From contig NC_132970.1 of NCBI RefSeq assembly GCF_047496725.1, positions 4,346,001 to 4,410,000 on the forward strand: a DNA stretch of 64,000 nt. Direction: 5' to 3'. This stretch comes from Anoplolepis gracilipes. Lineage: Eukaryota; Arthropoda; Insecta; Hymenoptera; Formicidae. The position numbers were made by a program, and so were the translations under genes. The notes under the pieces are model-generated. The model had not been told where the DNA came from. It was given only the letters and a program-made list of their open reading frames with translations, and ran no database searches. Numbering within the stretch: the first letter of the stretch is position 1; each line of letters opens with the position of its first letter. This document shows, one piece after another, positions 12,231 through 26,430 of the stretch.

Positions 12231-12458
12231 CCGACGCCCATAAACTGTACAAATGGTAAATCTACCGTAAGATCATCCCAGCCGAAAATGATGTATCGTA
12301 GGTTCCGCGGGACGTACACCCGAGAGCCGACCAGCGCGATGGAGGTCCTGCTTGACCTCCCTCCCTTAAAGATCGCATATGTGTGTATGCGTGAATACAA
12401 GAGAGGATTTGGTGATGACGGAAAGTGGCGCGAACGAATATGCCATTTTGCCTCTTGA
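12231..12458 (+). pseudogene. Degenerate non-LTR retrotransposon reverse-transcriptase fragment
   Basis: In one plus-strand frame the translation contains TREPTSAMEVLLDLPPLK (12318-12371), followed by a TGA stop at 12456. Jockey/R1-type non-LTR retrotransposons carry a conserved stretch of this kind downstream of the reverse-transcriptase core (Arg-Thr-Thr-Pro-Thr-Ala-Ala-Leu-Glu-Val-Leu, then Leu-Pro-Pro-Leu). No catalytic core, RNase H or poly(A) tail is seen here. The frame upstream of 12231 is closed, so the copy is broken. The assignment rests on one motif recognised from memory. Confidence 0.35.
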
Positions 12459-14030
12459 ACGCGTTACATCCTTCATCGGAAGCCTTCGAATGTCATCGAA
12501 GCTTATGGAGAATCTGTATCTCAGCTGACAATGTAGTGCAAGTGTCAGATAGTACGAGGGTCAATGATAGTTGTGATGAACATTTAGGAGACTGCCTTCA
12601 TGTGGATCTGACATTTGCGTGCGAGCCTGTCGTAATCACTCCAGAATTATCAATTGGAATGTGTATTAGACGCGCGTTGAATAATAATGATGGAGAATAT
12701 TAAACTATTAGACGAAATAATTAATTATACTTTTTCAATTTTTAAAAACAAAAGGATTTAATATATGTTTAGTGTAATCTATACAGTTATTTATATTGTA
12801 ATTATGTTATATTGTTCATTATAATTATATTCTGTTTTGTCAGTCACGTACTATTCTTCAATTCCATCTATAATGTTACTTTTAAAAGTCTAGCAACTTC
12901 TAGGCAGACATTCTTTCTAAATCGCTACTATCAAAACTCAATTGAATCCTCGCCGTAGGATATCCATCGATTTTGCGAGTCTACGCCACACACATGACAT
13001 AAACGCAGAATAGATGTGCATCGAGATTTGCTTGCGGCAATCCGTCTCTTCTGAGACTTCGGGTATAAAGTGTCACCGACAACAATAATGTTCGATAGGC
13101 TTTACGGGGAACAAGGAGCATCGACTGTGTGCTTCGGTTTATATAATAGAAAGGTTGGTCGCGTGGATATAAACCGCGGCTTTTCAGAGTTTATTTCGGT
13201 CATATTGTGGAATCGAAACGCTGCCCTGGTTCAAGCGTTATTGTAAATTTACTTCCAATTGACTTAAAGAAATAAATTAGTTTACTCACGTTTCCGAGTT
13301 TACGATCGCCATTAGATATTGAATCACGTACGGATATATATATATTTGAATTATGACAATTTAAATTAATTTGAAATTTTAACAAAATTAATGTCTCTTT
13401 AAAAAAAAATTATGCTAAATTAATTACTCGTAAAGATTAAAATAACGTAAATAAAATCAATAAAATAAAGAGGGAAATTAAGTGCACATACGTTGACGCA
13501 ACAATATTTTATATAAAGACTTCGACACGTGCTACTTTTTCTAAGCACTAACGCGTGCTTCCGGTGTTACGGCTCATTCATACAACTATTAGTAGCAAAA
13601 TCAGTGATTATGACGTGTTACATTGCAATATAGCGTTAAATATAGTGCAACAATTTTAACTGTACCTCCGGTAAATGCGGGGTAAATACCATAATGCTAT
13701 CGGCGATAATAAAAGACACGCCGCGTGTTGGCAGTATTGATCCACCTACTTACTATTTACGTGCTAGTAACAAAGGTGTCTCGATTGATACAGAATGAAG
13801 CGTCCCTTTCTTACCTCACCAGCGGATTTAACTTCCCGATATCCACACCTGTACTTACCTGCACCTCAAGTGAGATGAACTGTATGTAATGGGACAACCC
13901 TTACTAAATCCACCATTGTAAGAAATCGGTCGGAGTTAATAATAGTATTCGGCTTTTGCTTTTATGGTTTGCGGCCTATATTATAACACGGAGATCGTGG
14001 CGCGCGTGAGATTGGGTAGGGTTCATTGAG
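12459..14030. other. Spacer with three TATA-like boxes around 13.07-13.18 kb
   Basis: A 92-codon plus frame (12425-12703) overlaps the start of this stretch but has no recognisable features. 13060-13210 holds GGGTATAAAG, TTTATATAATAG and GGATATAAACC within about 110 bases, which may mark a small promoter on the plus strand. The rest is AT-rich. Confidence 0.4.
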
Positions 14031-15235
14031 CGGTGCCCTTTCGTGTTATAACGGAGAGAAAAGATGCCCTCTTCCGTTTTATTATTCCTATTATACACTT
14101 TCTTAATAAAAAGGATGAAACATATTCTCTCAACGGATACGCAATCAATATTTCTCGTGATGTATTATATAAAATAAAATATCATATAAATGAAAGTCAT
14201 ACGCAGTCACATTTCAAACTCGCGTATTCCCAGTTAGCACTTCCAAATACAACTACATGCCAATTAATGCGCTACGCGATAAACTCCATAACGAACGCTT
14301 TTAACTCTTGGAGTTTAAGCGCAAGCACTCTCTGGTCTATTACCCATTGATATCGACTTTTACATATTATTACAAGCCCTGCACCTGAGACCCCTTCAAC
14401 GCGAAGGCGGAAAAAGCCGCGAAGCATCGATATAAAACAGAGGTAAAGACACGCGAACGCGGAGAAGGTGATGGACAAAGAGCAACACACAAAACAGTTG
14501 ATGTGCTCTCTCTCACTTTAAAACTATCCCTGTCTGATCATTCGGCTTCTCGCTTTCTATCGCAGTTATCACTCTATCGCTCTCTTTTTATCGCTCGGTT
14601 CTCTTTCTCTCTGTCGTCACTCCCGTTCAGGCCGCTGCCGTTGTCCCGACGTTACTTCCGTGACGATGAGCTTCAATACGCGCCGATAGTCGCGGCGGGA
14701 AACCAACGAGCCTACCCAAAGTCGTCCATGGTTTCCACGCATCCAACCCAACCCAAGCCTAGCTCAACCTGGGACGAGTAAATACGTATACAGGCACGTA
14801 TACACGCGTACATGTACACACGTGGTGAACGTACACTCCATGAGCGCGGGCGCGAGCGCGCACCCATCCGCTCCTCTGAAATAATAATAGAAGAATGAAA
14901 ATGAAAGAAAAGGAAAAAGTAATAATCTCAGGGATCTTTTAAAATCCATCGAAGCAGACGAAGCCGCCGGATTGTGTTGTGTGTTAGGGGCTTCTCTCTT
15001 TCTCCGTTTTCCATCTTCCGGCACTACCATCCTCCTATCCCTCCCGCTATCCAGGTACTTCTGTCCTCGCTGTATTTCTTGTCTTACTTTTCCTCGCAGA
15101 CCGAGCTCCTACACACGCTTTTACAAGAAGAATCCAGCGGCTACGAGATATACCGTCGCATATAGATGTAGGTACAATTTAGTGACGTCGAGGAAAAAGA
15201 CGCAGCTACGTGACAATACATACATGTGTTGTGTA
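14031..15235. other. Mixed spacer turning CpG- and pyrimidine-rich
   Basis: 14390-15180 is CpG-rich and strongly pyrimidine-biased on the plus strand, with alternating purine/pyrimidine GCGCGGGCGCGAGCGCGC near 14845. Open frames here are by-products of composition. No gene is recognised. Confidence 0.5.
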
Positions 15236-16620
<1,385 letters not shown>

Positions 16621-17590
16621 GATTTCTAAATATACGAAAATTTTGTTAAATAAAGAAACGTCGATAAGCTCGTATTTTTTTTTACAAATTGGTTTCCGAT
16701 ATTAATTCCATTTTTTATTTTCTCTCTATCAGAAAAAAATCATATACATTGGTAACAATCCATTTTACATTCAATATCTATAACTGATTTTCATCCTTTT
16801 ATATCGTCATATTTATATGCAATTATAATATTATTTATATTTATCTGTTATATTTATTATTGTTATGTCTATTTAAATTTATATTTCTTTGCAATTATAA
16901 TAGCAATAATATATTTATAACAATATCTTTATTTTTGCATATGTTACATGCATTTATTGGGAAATGTAGTTGAGACAATTTTCATACACGGATCTCCTTA
17001 TATTGCACATCACACATCGACATTTTGTGTATCTTGGAATAAGGCAATTCTTTGTTTGCCCTCTGTTTCCTGGAAACTCGTTATTTGGGTTATCGAGTGT
17101 ATGTGCGCCGTCGAGCACTAGGTAGACACGTTACGAGCACATATAACGCGGATTGATGCCGGTCCATGGGAGCTCCGCGAAATATACGGATGCCCGCCTG
17201 CTCGCCAGTATTGTCGGACCTGTGTTTTCGAGGGAATTGAATTTTTTGATTTAGAGAGCATGCAGACGCCTATATCTCGTTCCTCGTTTTATACCGATCG
17301 CTATTCCACACGCGGACTCGAATTTAACGCTGTAAAACAGACGTTATTCCGCGATTACGAACGTGAGTACATGGAAGAAGCTGAAAAGATTTACAGAAGC
17401 ACAAATCAGTAAGTCGTTATGTTTGTCGCTGTGTAATTTAGGGAGTATTATCATAATTTTAAGAGGAGCTCGATTTAAAAACGTATGAAAAACGCATTTT
17501 GTTGGTTTGATGGAACATTAGTTTTTATTAAAGTACATAAAACGTTTTCCCGTTTGCACACTCATGAAGAGATAATTTCTTTAGCCCGTT
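16621..17590. other. AT-rich spacer
   Basis: 16640-16960 is very AT-rich with T-runs. 17030-17400 is of mixed composition with a few CpGs. No gene or repeat is recognised. Confidence 0.55.
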
Positions 17591-19540
17591 AGGAAATAAT
17601 GTCTTTAAATGTATACGGATAATCACTTGGCAAGAACATAAGGACGGCCATTTCCGGCGCGGTTGGCGCGAGCGTTACGAAACATGGAATCAGAGGATGG
17701 CTGTAACGTGGTAACGACCGTGAGGCTATAACCATTGTCGGGAGGACGAGAAAAAGACCCTGGGGAGCGCGGATGCGTGCCATCGTACCTCGTTCTAACA
17801 AGGCCCCCCGTTGCGTGCAGAAGCGGCCACGCATCATCCACGCTAAACTAAAACCCTGGCCCTTTCGCCTTCACGACCACCCCTGGCTCGCCTACACCAA
17901 CCCCTTGGTGTAGCACCCTTGCGTTCGTATCGATGGTCGTAGAAAACGGTCTCACCTCAATGCTAATAACGCGTTGATAGTACGAGCAACACGCGGCTGC
18001 TCCCACAGGATCGAACCGAAAAACCCTCGCTCTCCTCTACTTTTCTTTTACATCCCTTGATACGTCACCACGATCCCGCATTCCTGCCCCGCGTGTTCGT
18101 CGCACCCTCCGTTCACCCCTTTTTACAACACTTTCTCTCCTCCCACGATATGACTTATGTCCACGGACGATGTCGTTTCGCGACATAATCGCGTCGTACT
18201 AAAACGTAACTTTGCGCTCCTTTCGTCGTATAATGGTCGTCACCGACCCGGCGATCATCGAGGGTTTACTAGGCGAGGGGAGTCACTTAATTTTCATGAG
18301 CTTCTCGAGACGCGAATGCGACCCCTTTCTACCAACGACGATCCAAAGGGATGTTGATTATTACAAAATAATAAAGTCTCGTAATGACTTTTGATCTTTT
18401 AAACGACTGATATACAGACTCAAGAGAAATCTCAAGACTATATACGGAACAAAGCTCTTGAGTGTTTGAAAATAGGTTTCTTTGAATAGACAGTAATATC
18501 TAATATTTTAATCGTTTACTAAGCGGAGAAAATGTTTACAATACCCTCGCAATATTTTCCATGATATTGCTACCCAGCAATTTTCGAGTATCTTACTTAA
18601 ACTTTACACCGTACTTTCCTCCTTAATGATATTTTCTGAAAGCCAGTTTCAGTTCAAATGTCTTTTGCGTAGAGTTACCAGAAATTACTACTGTATTAAC
18701 ATTTACCATTTACAGAGGAAAGCAAGAAAATCGGCCGAAACTTTTATCCGTTCTACAGATAATACATTGTATTATGGCCTCTGACAGGAATAATCTCGTG
18801 GATAAAAGCAAAGTGCCGGGAACACGTCGCGAATTACGCGGAAGATAGTGGCCTTTATCGCGGTCGCGGCTATGGAAATGGCGAATGACGGCCGCCATTT
18901 TCAGATATTCCGTGACAATTCGAAGAGGAGTTCATATAACTTCACCGTTATACTTACATTCGTGCGCACACACGCTCTCGTCTGCGCGTGGTTAAATAGA
19001 TGAGCGCAGTGGAGGGGGCAGAGAAATAAAGATGGGTACAGGAACAGGGGCCGAAGGGCGGAGATTAAGGGTCGCCGAGGAGATGAGTTTGTTAAAAAGG
19101 CAGAAGCGGGCCAGCGGCACGCATCAGGGACATCAAAGCGACAAGACGAAATGAAATCCAACCGTTGCCACCCCTCACGAAGAATCTTCTCTCCTCGTGT
19201 CCTCGTCCCCATTCCTTTATTCGTTTCCCCTTTCCTCGGAGTCTTCGTCCCGTGCGACGCGGTTTCTTTCTTTTTTATCTCTTCACCCTCTTGGCTCCTT
19301 CTTTTCTCTCTCTCTCTCTCTCTTTCTCTCTTTCGTTCTCTCTCTATTCGCATACCGTCTAGGTACTTCATATCCGTTCCAACTCTAAGCCAGTGTGAAC
19401 GGGCAAAAGAGGCGAAGGAAGCAAGGGTAAGACCAGAGAGAGCACGGAAAGGGATGGGGTTGAAACCTTTTAAGAGAAAAGGAGGACGGTAAGCGCGAGC
19501 ATCGTTCCTCTCGCAACTTCAACGTCGTCGTCTCTAAGGC
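17591..19540. other. CpG-rich and pyrimidine-rich regulatory-looking block
   Basis: 17620-18260 is CpG-rich. The stretch also holds ATGGCCTCTGAC at 18774-18785, GCCGCCATTTT (YY1/PHO-type) at 18891-18901, and a CT tract at 19299-19347. On the plus strand 19130-19340 is a long pyrimidine-rich run. No protein product is recognised in the overlapping open frames. Confidence 0.4.
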
Positions 19541-20613
19541 GTCGCTCATATTTTTTTGCGATGCCATGCAAAGTAGAGTAATTAATCGCATATTCGTACT
19601 TTTGACCGTTGAGAAACGTGCAAGTCCTCCTTATTATAAATGTCGACAAACAGCAAGACGCGAATTAAAGTTTAACATTTTATAAGAGACTTCTTTTATT
19701 AGACTGTTTTAAAGGAAGCAATGTTAATATATTCTTCTACAAGTCGCTTGTGCTACGATATTACCGTTAAATATAATAATGTTAAACTGTTATTTTGAGA
19801 ACGCGTCGTAGAATAATCGAATCGATATCGTTTTCGTATGTATTGATTCGAAGTACAGTCCTTTGACCACAAACTTTCAAAAACAGCAGTCGCGCGGAAA
19901 TCCCGCATACCTGTTACAGAGAGCCATTCTATGGCGTAACATTCTCTTCAAATCTTCGGTTGGCGAGTAATTCGATTACCTAAAAAAAGAAAATCGCATG
20001 GAGATTCACCAAGTTTTATCATCGTCGTCGTCGTTGCGTGCCAATAAAAGTCGACAGTTACTTCACAGGATAAAGCTGGAAAGCGAGCTCTCTCCGCTCA
20101 ATTCAAATTTCCTGCATGAGAACACAATCGAATCATAAATATGTATCTGCTCGTATTTCTTAAATTCATGGAAATTCTTTAATTGAGTTATTTTGGTTTT
20201 CCGAGACGGCGCGCCGTCGGAGGGAAAAGAGACGAGTAGTCTGCAGGAAAAGCTCTGTGGGAAGCACGCAGCTTCAAAATCTTCTTAGACAGCAGCAACT
20301 TTACATTGATGCAGCACTAAGATAGTATTATTTAACGATATATAATTTAACGCAATGTTGTTTATGTGATCATTTCACAGAGTATATATCGGTACTATCA
20401 ACAACAAAATTCTATTAGCACTATGTATTTATAGATTGCGTAACTTTTTCTTGAAGTTTCAATAAATTTCCAAAAAATTGTTTATATATTTTGGTCTCTC
20501 ATATAAATTGAAGAGGCACTAAATGTATATACTATAACAATTATATAGCATAATAGAATATTTTCTTGTTTTCTATATTTCACGCTTTTCCTTTCATTCA
20601 TACATACCTACAT

Positions 20614-20625
<12 letters not shown>

Positions 20626-20669
<44 letters not shown>
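20626..20669. repeat. (TA)n microsatellite
   Basis: About 22 TA units preceded by a short CA run. Confidence 0.95.
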
Positions 20670-20675
<6 letters not shown>

Positions 20676-21633
20676 TAGTTTGATACAATCTATTAATTGC
20701 ACAAACTATAGTTAATTATTTGCAAATAGCCTAAAGTACTACACTATGCAAAGTTTATTTTCATTGTAGTATTCTTTGCTTTAATGATATTTCTAACTTT
20801 GAGGACAGAAAATAGGCGACGTAGATTCTAAACTGATTTCTCAAGGGCAAGTTAGCTGATGGCATTCCGCGAGCACTTGTGGCATTTTAATATCTCCAGT
20901 GGGAAAGAGTTAGCACGCATAAGAGGCAACGATGTGAACATAGAAGGGACGGCGAGTCGGCAAGCTTGTGTCGGCGGTCGACGGTGAACGACGAGAAAGG
21001 AGAGAAAGTAACGATAGGGGCTTGAAAGAGCAAGCGAAGCTGCGCCGAGTTTGTCTAATGACTTGTTGCCAACGAAGCCGTCGTAACGAGACCATCGATA
21101 AGTGGCAGCGGGTGTTCTGTCTCTGCGTGAGTGAGCCGTTTCGAAGGGATGGTTTTAGAAATGTGAGGTAAAGTAGATGTAGGGTTGCTCGGGTTACGTA
21201 CCGGCGCTCTTTTATCTTCATTAGTTAAACAACTTGTCATTTAAAGGCCAGCACTAATAATACTGTGTTTATTCTGTTTACGTATTTCACGACATGAAAA
21301 AGTGACGATATTTTATTTAAATCTTTCTCGTAATAATAGAGATATTGATTTATAGAAATTCTATCTTTATAACTGTATCTATTACGTATTACATAACTGT
21401 TATCGAATTAGCTTGCATTGTACCTCGATGGAAAAATATGATGATATTTTTATTGTTATCCTAATAAATCAATTTCTTCTTTTTTTGATTCTTTATCCAC
21501 TGTCTTTTTCATCGCTATTTTAATTCTTGTGCTGAATATCTATGCATTTCTATAGCAACCCTCGTAAGCAAATGAAAAAAATGATTTTCTATATAATTAG
21601 ATGCATACGTGTACCTATATACTTACTTAATAT

Positions 21634-21636
<3 letters not shown>

Positions 21637-21675
<39 letters not shown>
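21637..21675. repeat. (TA)n microsatellite
   Basis: About 19 TA units in AT-rich sequence. Confidence 0.95.
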
Positions 21676-21682
<7 letters not shown>

Positions 21683-21887
21683 TATAATTAAAGAAGTTAC
21701 TCTGAATAAAATATAAAACTTACAATTTTACTACGTAAAATTATGGAAAATTGTAACTGTCGAGCGACAAATTTTAATTACCTTCTTACTGTATATGTAT
21801 ATGTAATATAAACACTTCTTGACTTGCGTGACTTACGTGCTTTATGAAAAATAACAAATGCAACTAAACTTTTATTTCAAACATTTA

Positions 21888-22033
21888 AGGCCGCAGCACA
21901 CACTTTTCCATAACGCATAACACAAATGCATTAGAAAACTGATTGATCTATAAGCACATGCATAAGGAATTCAACCAATCGAATTCCTTATGTATATGCA
22001 TAATGCATTATGCAAAAGTGTGTGCGGCGGCCT
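21888..22033. mobile_element. Full-length palindromic MITE, PIF/Harbinger-like, with TTA duplication
   Basis: The 146-base element folds almost completely on itself. Its ends are AGGCCGCNGCACACACTTTT on both strands, continuing with TGCATAA-like arms to a centre at about 21970-21990, where AAGGAATTC and GAATTCCTT flank a loop of about nine bases. It is flanked by TTA on both sides (21885-21887 and 22034-22036). A 3-base TTA/TWA duplication with GGCC-type ends is typical of PIF/Harbinger MITEs. It has no coding capacity. Confidence 0.75.
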
Positions 22034-24459
22034 TTATTTTGGACTAGGAATTGTCAAACAAACAATAGTAAAACATACTAAATTGATAAAAAATAATATA
22101 AAATATATCGAAATAGATTTAACATTTGAAATACATTCGCAGCTTTAAAAATTGCAGCTTAATAGTTTTTATGTCATTAAGTATTTAGTAACACTCCGTG
22201 TTACATTATATTTATACAAGGCTTTAAAATTTATGTATTAAAAGGTTTTTTGTTATTTGATACTATTGTACTTTTCTTGCTGCTCATAGACGCAATAGAG
22301 TGTAACTAATGCGTTGCCAATTGTGAAATCGTGGCATTAATATTGGGTAACGTACGCAAAATGCCGCGTGCTTGTAACACCCGTAAATGGCATAGTATAG
22401 GTCGAACAGCGCTGAGGGGAAAAGCCCTTTGATGAATTGTCCGCACGTGTCTACCCACGTACCGCCGCCTAATTACATGCTGATCATAGTGACTATCTAT
22501 ACCGTCCCCTGAAATGCGAAATTGCCTATTGTCCACGGTTTCGCGGTCAAAACGACCAGCAGCCTAAACCAGACTCTGTCTCTTGATATATTCCAAATGG
22601 CATTATTTAATAGTATTTCTGCATAATGTCAATTCCAAGGATTCATTTTCATTTTCGCGTAATATCGGTCTTTCATTATTAATTACAAAAGTAAATAATT
22701 TCGCTGCTATAACGTTTATACGTAAAATTGAAATAAAATAAACAATGTATAATAAAAAATAAGGAGAATATTTATGATATTAATATATACTAAGAATTTA
22801 TATACATATAATGTATTTCCATTTATTACATTGATTCTTTTTCAAATGTGAATAATAATACATCGATCTTTACCTATATTTCCATGGATCGCTAGAATAA
22901 TTTGAAAAATGGCCGGCATTTCGGAAAGGCGATCGGTTCGGCTGATCGACATTTATTTTTATCTCACCCTTAAAATTGTCCATCGTGGCGTGAGTCGTGG
23001 ATTGATGTGTTTGCTGGAGTCGCTGATAGATGGAGGCGCCCGTGTTGTCGGCGCCCTTTCCACCCCCTTAACATAGACAAATGCTTCCTACCCACCCTAA
23101 CAAATATCTCCTAGATTTATTATGCGAAACCACCCTGGCCTCGCCACGCGACGTTCCTGAAAGTTTCGAGAGCAAAAAATTGGCGTTCTTTCTTGCGCAC
23201 TCGTGCGTGAGAGTGGCAGACACGCTACGAGAAAGGCGGCTTGGTTTTTCAAATTCACGACAAATCTGATAATGAATTTTAGTTAAGAATCGCATTCTTC
23301 TTTTTATCGCGTTGTGCATAATCCATATTTGTTACTTAAAACAAACCATTAAACGGTTTTAATTTAAAGATAAATTTTCTTAATTAAATGAAATAAATGA
23401 AATAATTTTAACATGAATTATTAATGTTATTAATAATTTGATTTATTCTTATTAATAATAATGATGTTAAATGCGCATTACTAATAAGCAGCCAAAGTTT
23501 CACGACTCAATATTAAAAGTTCTCAATAAGTGTTACCCGAATTTAATAATCATCTCGAATCTAACTAACAATAAATTAAAACTTGATTACAAAAACAAAT
23601 CACGAATGTTCTAGTATGATGTTGTAACTGTTTTTTTTTTTCAATAAAAAAACAATAAAAGAAAAGTCCTTCAGGTGCAAAAAAAGAACGTATACAAATC
23701 AACCATCAGCCAGTAGTCGGGAGTTCATTATCATTACTCGCGGTTCGCGTAACGCGACACATGGCAAAATGGCAGTGTAGCGGATGACAACGACGCGACT
23801 ACACCCGCAAATTATAGTAGATATAAAAGTGCCACGAAATGATGCTACTGAACGAACGAATGTACGAACAGGTCCGGCAAACGAACAGACAAGCGAACGG
23901 ACAGACGTAGGTGCAAATGTACATACGTGCACCGACGAACAAAATGCATCAGCCGATCTCGTCGCATATTTGTGGCTCTGCTATCCGGTCGTAAATAAAG
24001 TCCCGGTAAAAACAAAAACACGACGAAATAACGAACAAATGTACCCATCACTTCTGGTACATAAACCCGTATAGCCGTGTGTGCTCACCCTGGGGTGGTG
24101 ACGCCGGTGGTGGTCGCGCGCGAAACCACGACAGCACGTATCGGGACGAGAGAACGAGAGACGGAGAAAGAGAAGAGATAAACTCGTGAATAGTGCACGG
24201 TGTTCGTTCGAGGTGAACGGTTTATCGAATGTCGCGTTATCATTCGATAGATTCTTTTATTACTGTATCGTTAACGAGACGTCTCGATCGCCTCGTGAGA
24301 GAAACACGTGGAACACGGTTTGTCAACTGTGATAGTAAATTATATTTTTATAACTTTTATGTAATTATATACTTTATTAGTAATAGTAACTTCAAAACAT
24401 TCATTAATTGTTATGTATTTATGATTATTTAAAGTTAGAAATTATAATAAAAAAGAAAA

Positions 24460-24461
<2 letters not shown>
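22034..24461. other. Mixed spacer
   Basis: 22290-22600 and 22900-23270 are of mixed composition with CpGs. 23340-23620 is AT-rich. 23700-24240 is CpG-rich with imperfect ACGAACGAA/GACAGACG tetranucleotide runs and then a purine-rich stretch, which could be an untranslated first exon. A 96-codon plus frame at 23784-24074 reflects those tetranucleotide runs. No gene is recognised. Confidence 0.45.

Positions 24462-24509
<48 letters not shown>
24462..24509. repeat. (TA)n microsatellite
   Basis: About 24 AT units preceded by an A-rich run. Confidence 0.95.
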
Positions 24510-24511
<2 letters not shown>

Positions 24512-25432
24512 GTTATTCTTAAAGATAGTAACTTTCAATCTTCTAGTATTTAGTAATATTATAGAAATAACGATAGTAATTTAATCTGATATTATAAATG
24601 ATAAATAATCAGATTTTATCGACATAATGGATAGATAATATTATTTTAGCGGTTGTCTTAAGTGTATTTTCACGCCTACATTAAACTTATACCATTTTCT
24701 TATATTTAATGCAGTCTATACATAAATGATTATCTCTCTAAACTTATATAGGTATAAATATAGCAATAAAAAGAGAATAAAGATACTGCAGAAGCACTAT
24801 TTTAATACAAAATAAAAGTGTATATTGTTTATGAAAAATACTGAAGAATAAAAGTGATTTAAGTCCGCGATTGCGCGATCATGACTTAATAAAATAATAA
24901 TTCGCAGCTCTTCAAACAAGGCAGTTCTTCCTACTGCGAACTATCGAAAGAAGGAAGCCAAGACGCTGTTCCATCAGCCGGAATTCCATCGGACGATCGT
25001 GCGCGCAGCCGGAGACACTCGCGTCGTCGGCCAATAAAACGAGATTCCCGCGGATCGGTGCAGGGAAAGATAAATTGCGGTATTCTTGGATAGCACGGAC
25101 GCAATATCGGTGTATATTTACGAGCCGTGGGTGCCGTGGCGCGGATCGCGGCGGAGCAGAAAGCAGGGGGTTGAGAAAGGCGGCGGTGGCAGCGGTGGCG
25201 GCGGTGAGGTTCGGGGAGATGGTCGACGGCGCTTCTTGCGAGACGAAGGCCCCCGGGCCGTGCCGCTCAAAAAACATTCAAATTAATTCCACCCGGCTTG
25301 CTCCAATGATGGCGGCCAATGTTGTGCAACATAAGACGAGATCCCGGCGTGCGCGGGTAGTAGAAACTCCTCACGTACGACGCGCGCACGTATGCGCGTG
25401 CACACGCGTGATCCCCCGCATCCACGACTATG

Positions 25433-25490
25433 TGTATATGTATGTATGTATGTATGTATGTATATACACGTACGTGCGTACGTACATCGA
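25433..25490. repeat. TATG/TACG tetranucleotide repeat
   Basis: TATG units followed by CGTACGTG-type units. Confidence 0.85.
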
Positions 25491-26109
25491 TGTACCTGTC
25501 GTGTACGTATCGCGCGGTATATACGCCGAAGACCAGCCCCCTGACCCCTTTCGCCGTCGTATATATCGGTGTTCCCTTTTCTCCCGCCGCCGTTTCCTTT
25601 TTTTTTCCCTCGTTTTTCCTTTCCGCCAGTCGTTCGCCCCGCCGCGCGACCATCCACCTATCTTCCAGTTTCATATACGACAGGAAGAGTCGGGACCGTG
25701 TTGGTAACAACGTTCCCGAGAAGAAGCTTCGGAAAGAGGAGAATTTTCTCGAGCTTGCTTCTTCCTTCTCTCTTACTCTTGTTTATACGTCCCGTTATTC
25801 TGTCCCTTTCTTTCATGTCGAAAATTCTACCGTTCTACTTTGCATGTCTTTGCAGAGAAAAGGACTCGGCCGGGGTAAGCTTTCTTGCAGGATACAGAGG
25901 GGCGACCGGAGGGATACCGGAGACAAGAAGGGGAATGACGAAGAGGAAGAGCGACAAAGAGGGAGAGAGAGAAATGATAATCCATTCGGCGGTCATAACG
26001 CAGAGCCCGGCACCGTAAAGCTCACCAGACAAGAAATACGGCCAACCAACCGACCTCTCTCCCTCCGTTTTCCTCTCTTTCTCCGTCTCTTTTCGCGGTC
26101 TTTCTCTCT

Positions 26110-26111
<2 letters not shown>

Positions 26112-26176
<65 letters not shown>
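26112..26176. repeat. (CT)n microsatellite
   Basis: About 32 CT units at the end of a pyrimidine-rich stretch. Confidence 0.97.
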
Positions 26177-26178
<2 letters not shown>

Positions 26179-26430
26179 GCTTTCCTCATCGCTCCTTTAC
26201 CCCCGCAGCGAACTTACCCCTGGTTATATGCAAACCGCCATCGTTCCCTCCGGGCCAGTCATAAACTTACTGAATTATATTACGCGGACCCGCTGCCTCT
26301 CTGTCCACCTCGCCTTCCTTTCCCTCTTTGTTTCCACGACGCTCTTCACTCTCGACCATCCTTTTTTTCTCCTTTTTTTTCTTATAAATCGCGAAGCAAG
26401 TCGCAACAGGGCGAACAGCGTCCTTTAAAA

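Larger units (their letters stand above)
19541..21887. other. Mixed spacer with TA microsatellites and a CpG palindrome
   Basis: This stretch contains a 14-base perfect palindrome GACGGCGCGCCGTC (20205-20218), TA microsatellites at 20626-20669 and 21637-21675, and a CpG-richer block at 20900-21200 with purine-rich sense. No gene is recognised. Confidence 0.5.
24510..26430. other. AT-rich then strongly CpG-rich block with ATGGCGGC and a CT tract
   Basis: 24510-24900 is AT-rich. 24950-25700 is one of the most CpG-rich parts of the window, with GGCGGCGG-type runs near 25180-25205, a YY1/PHO-type ATGGCGGC at 25309-25316, and TATG/TACG tetranucleotide repeats at 25433-25490. 25540-26180 is pyrimidine-rich and includes (CT)n at 26112-26176. 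The large open frames (for example 25430-26428) are produced by this composition and have no recognisable content. Confidence 0.45.

Noticed and set aside
12425..12703. 92-codon plus-strand frame after the retroelement motif
   Set aside because: It is in a different frame from the reverse-transcriptase motif and has no recognisable domain, so it is treated as chance or decayed sequence.
25430..26428. 332-codon plus-strand open frame, the longest in the window
   Set aside because: It is built from TATG/TACG repeats, pyrimidine-rich sequence and a CT microsatellite (long Leu/Ser runs). Overlapping frames on both strands are equally open, and there is no recognisable motif.
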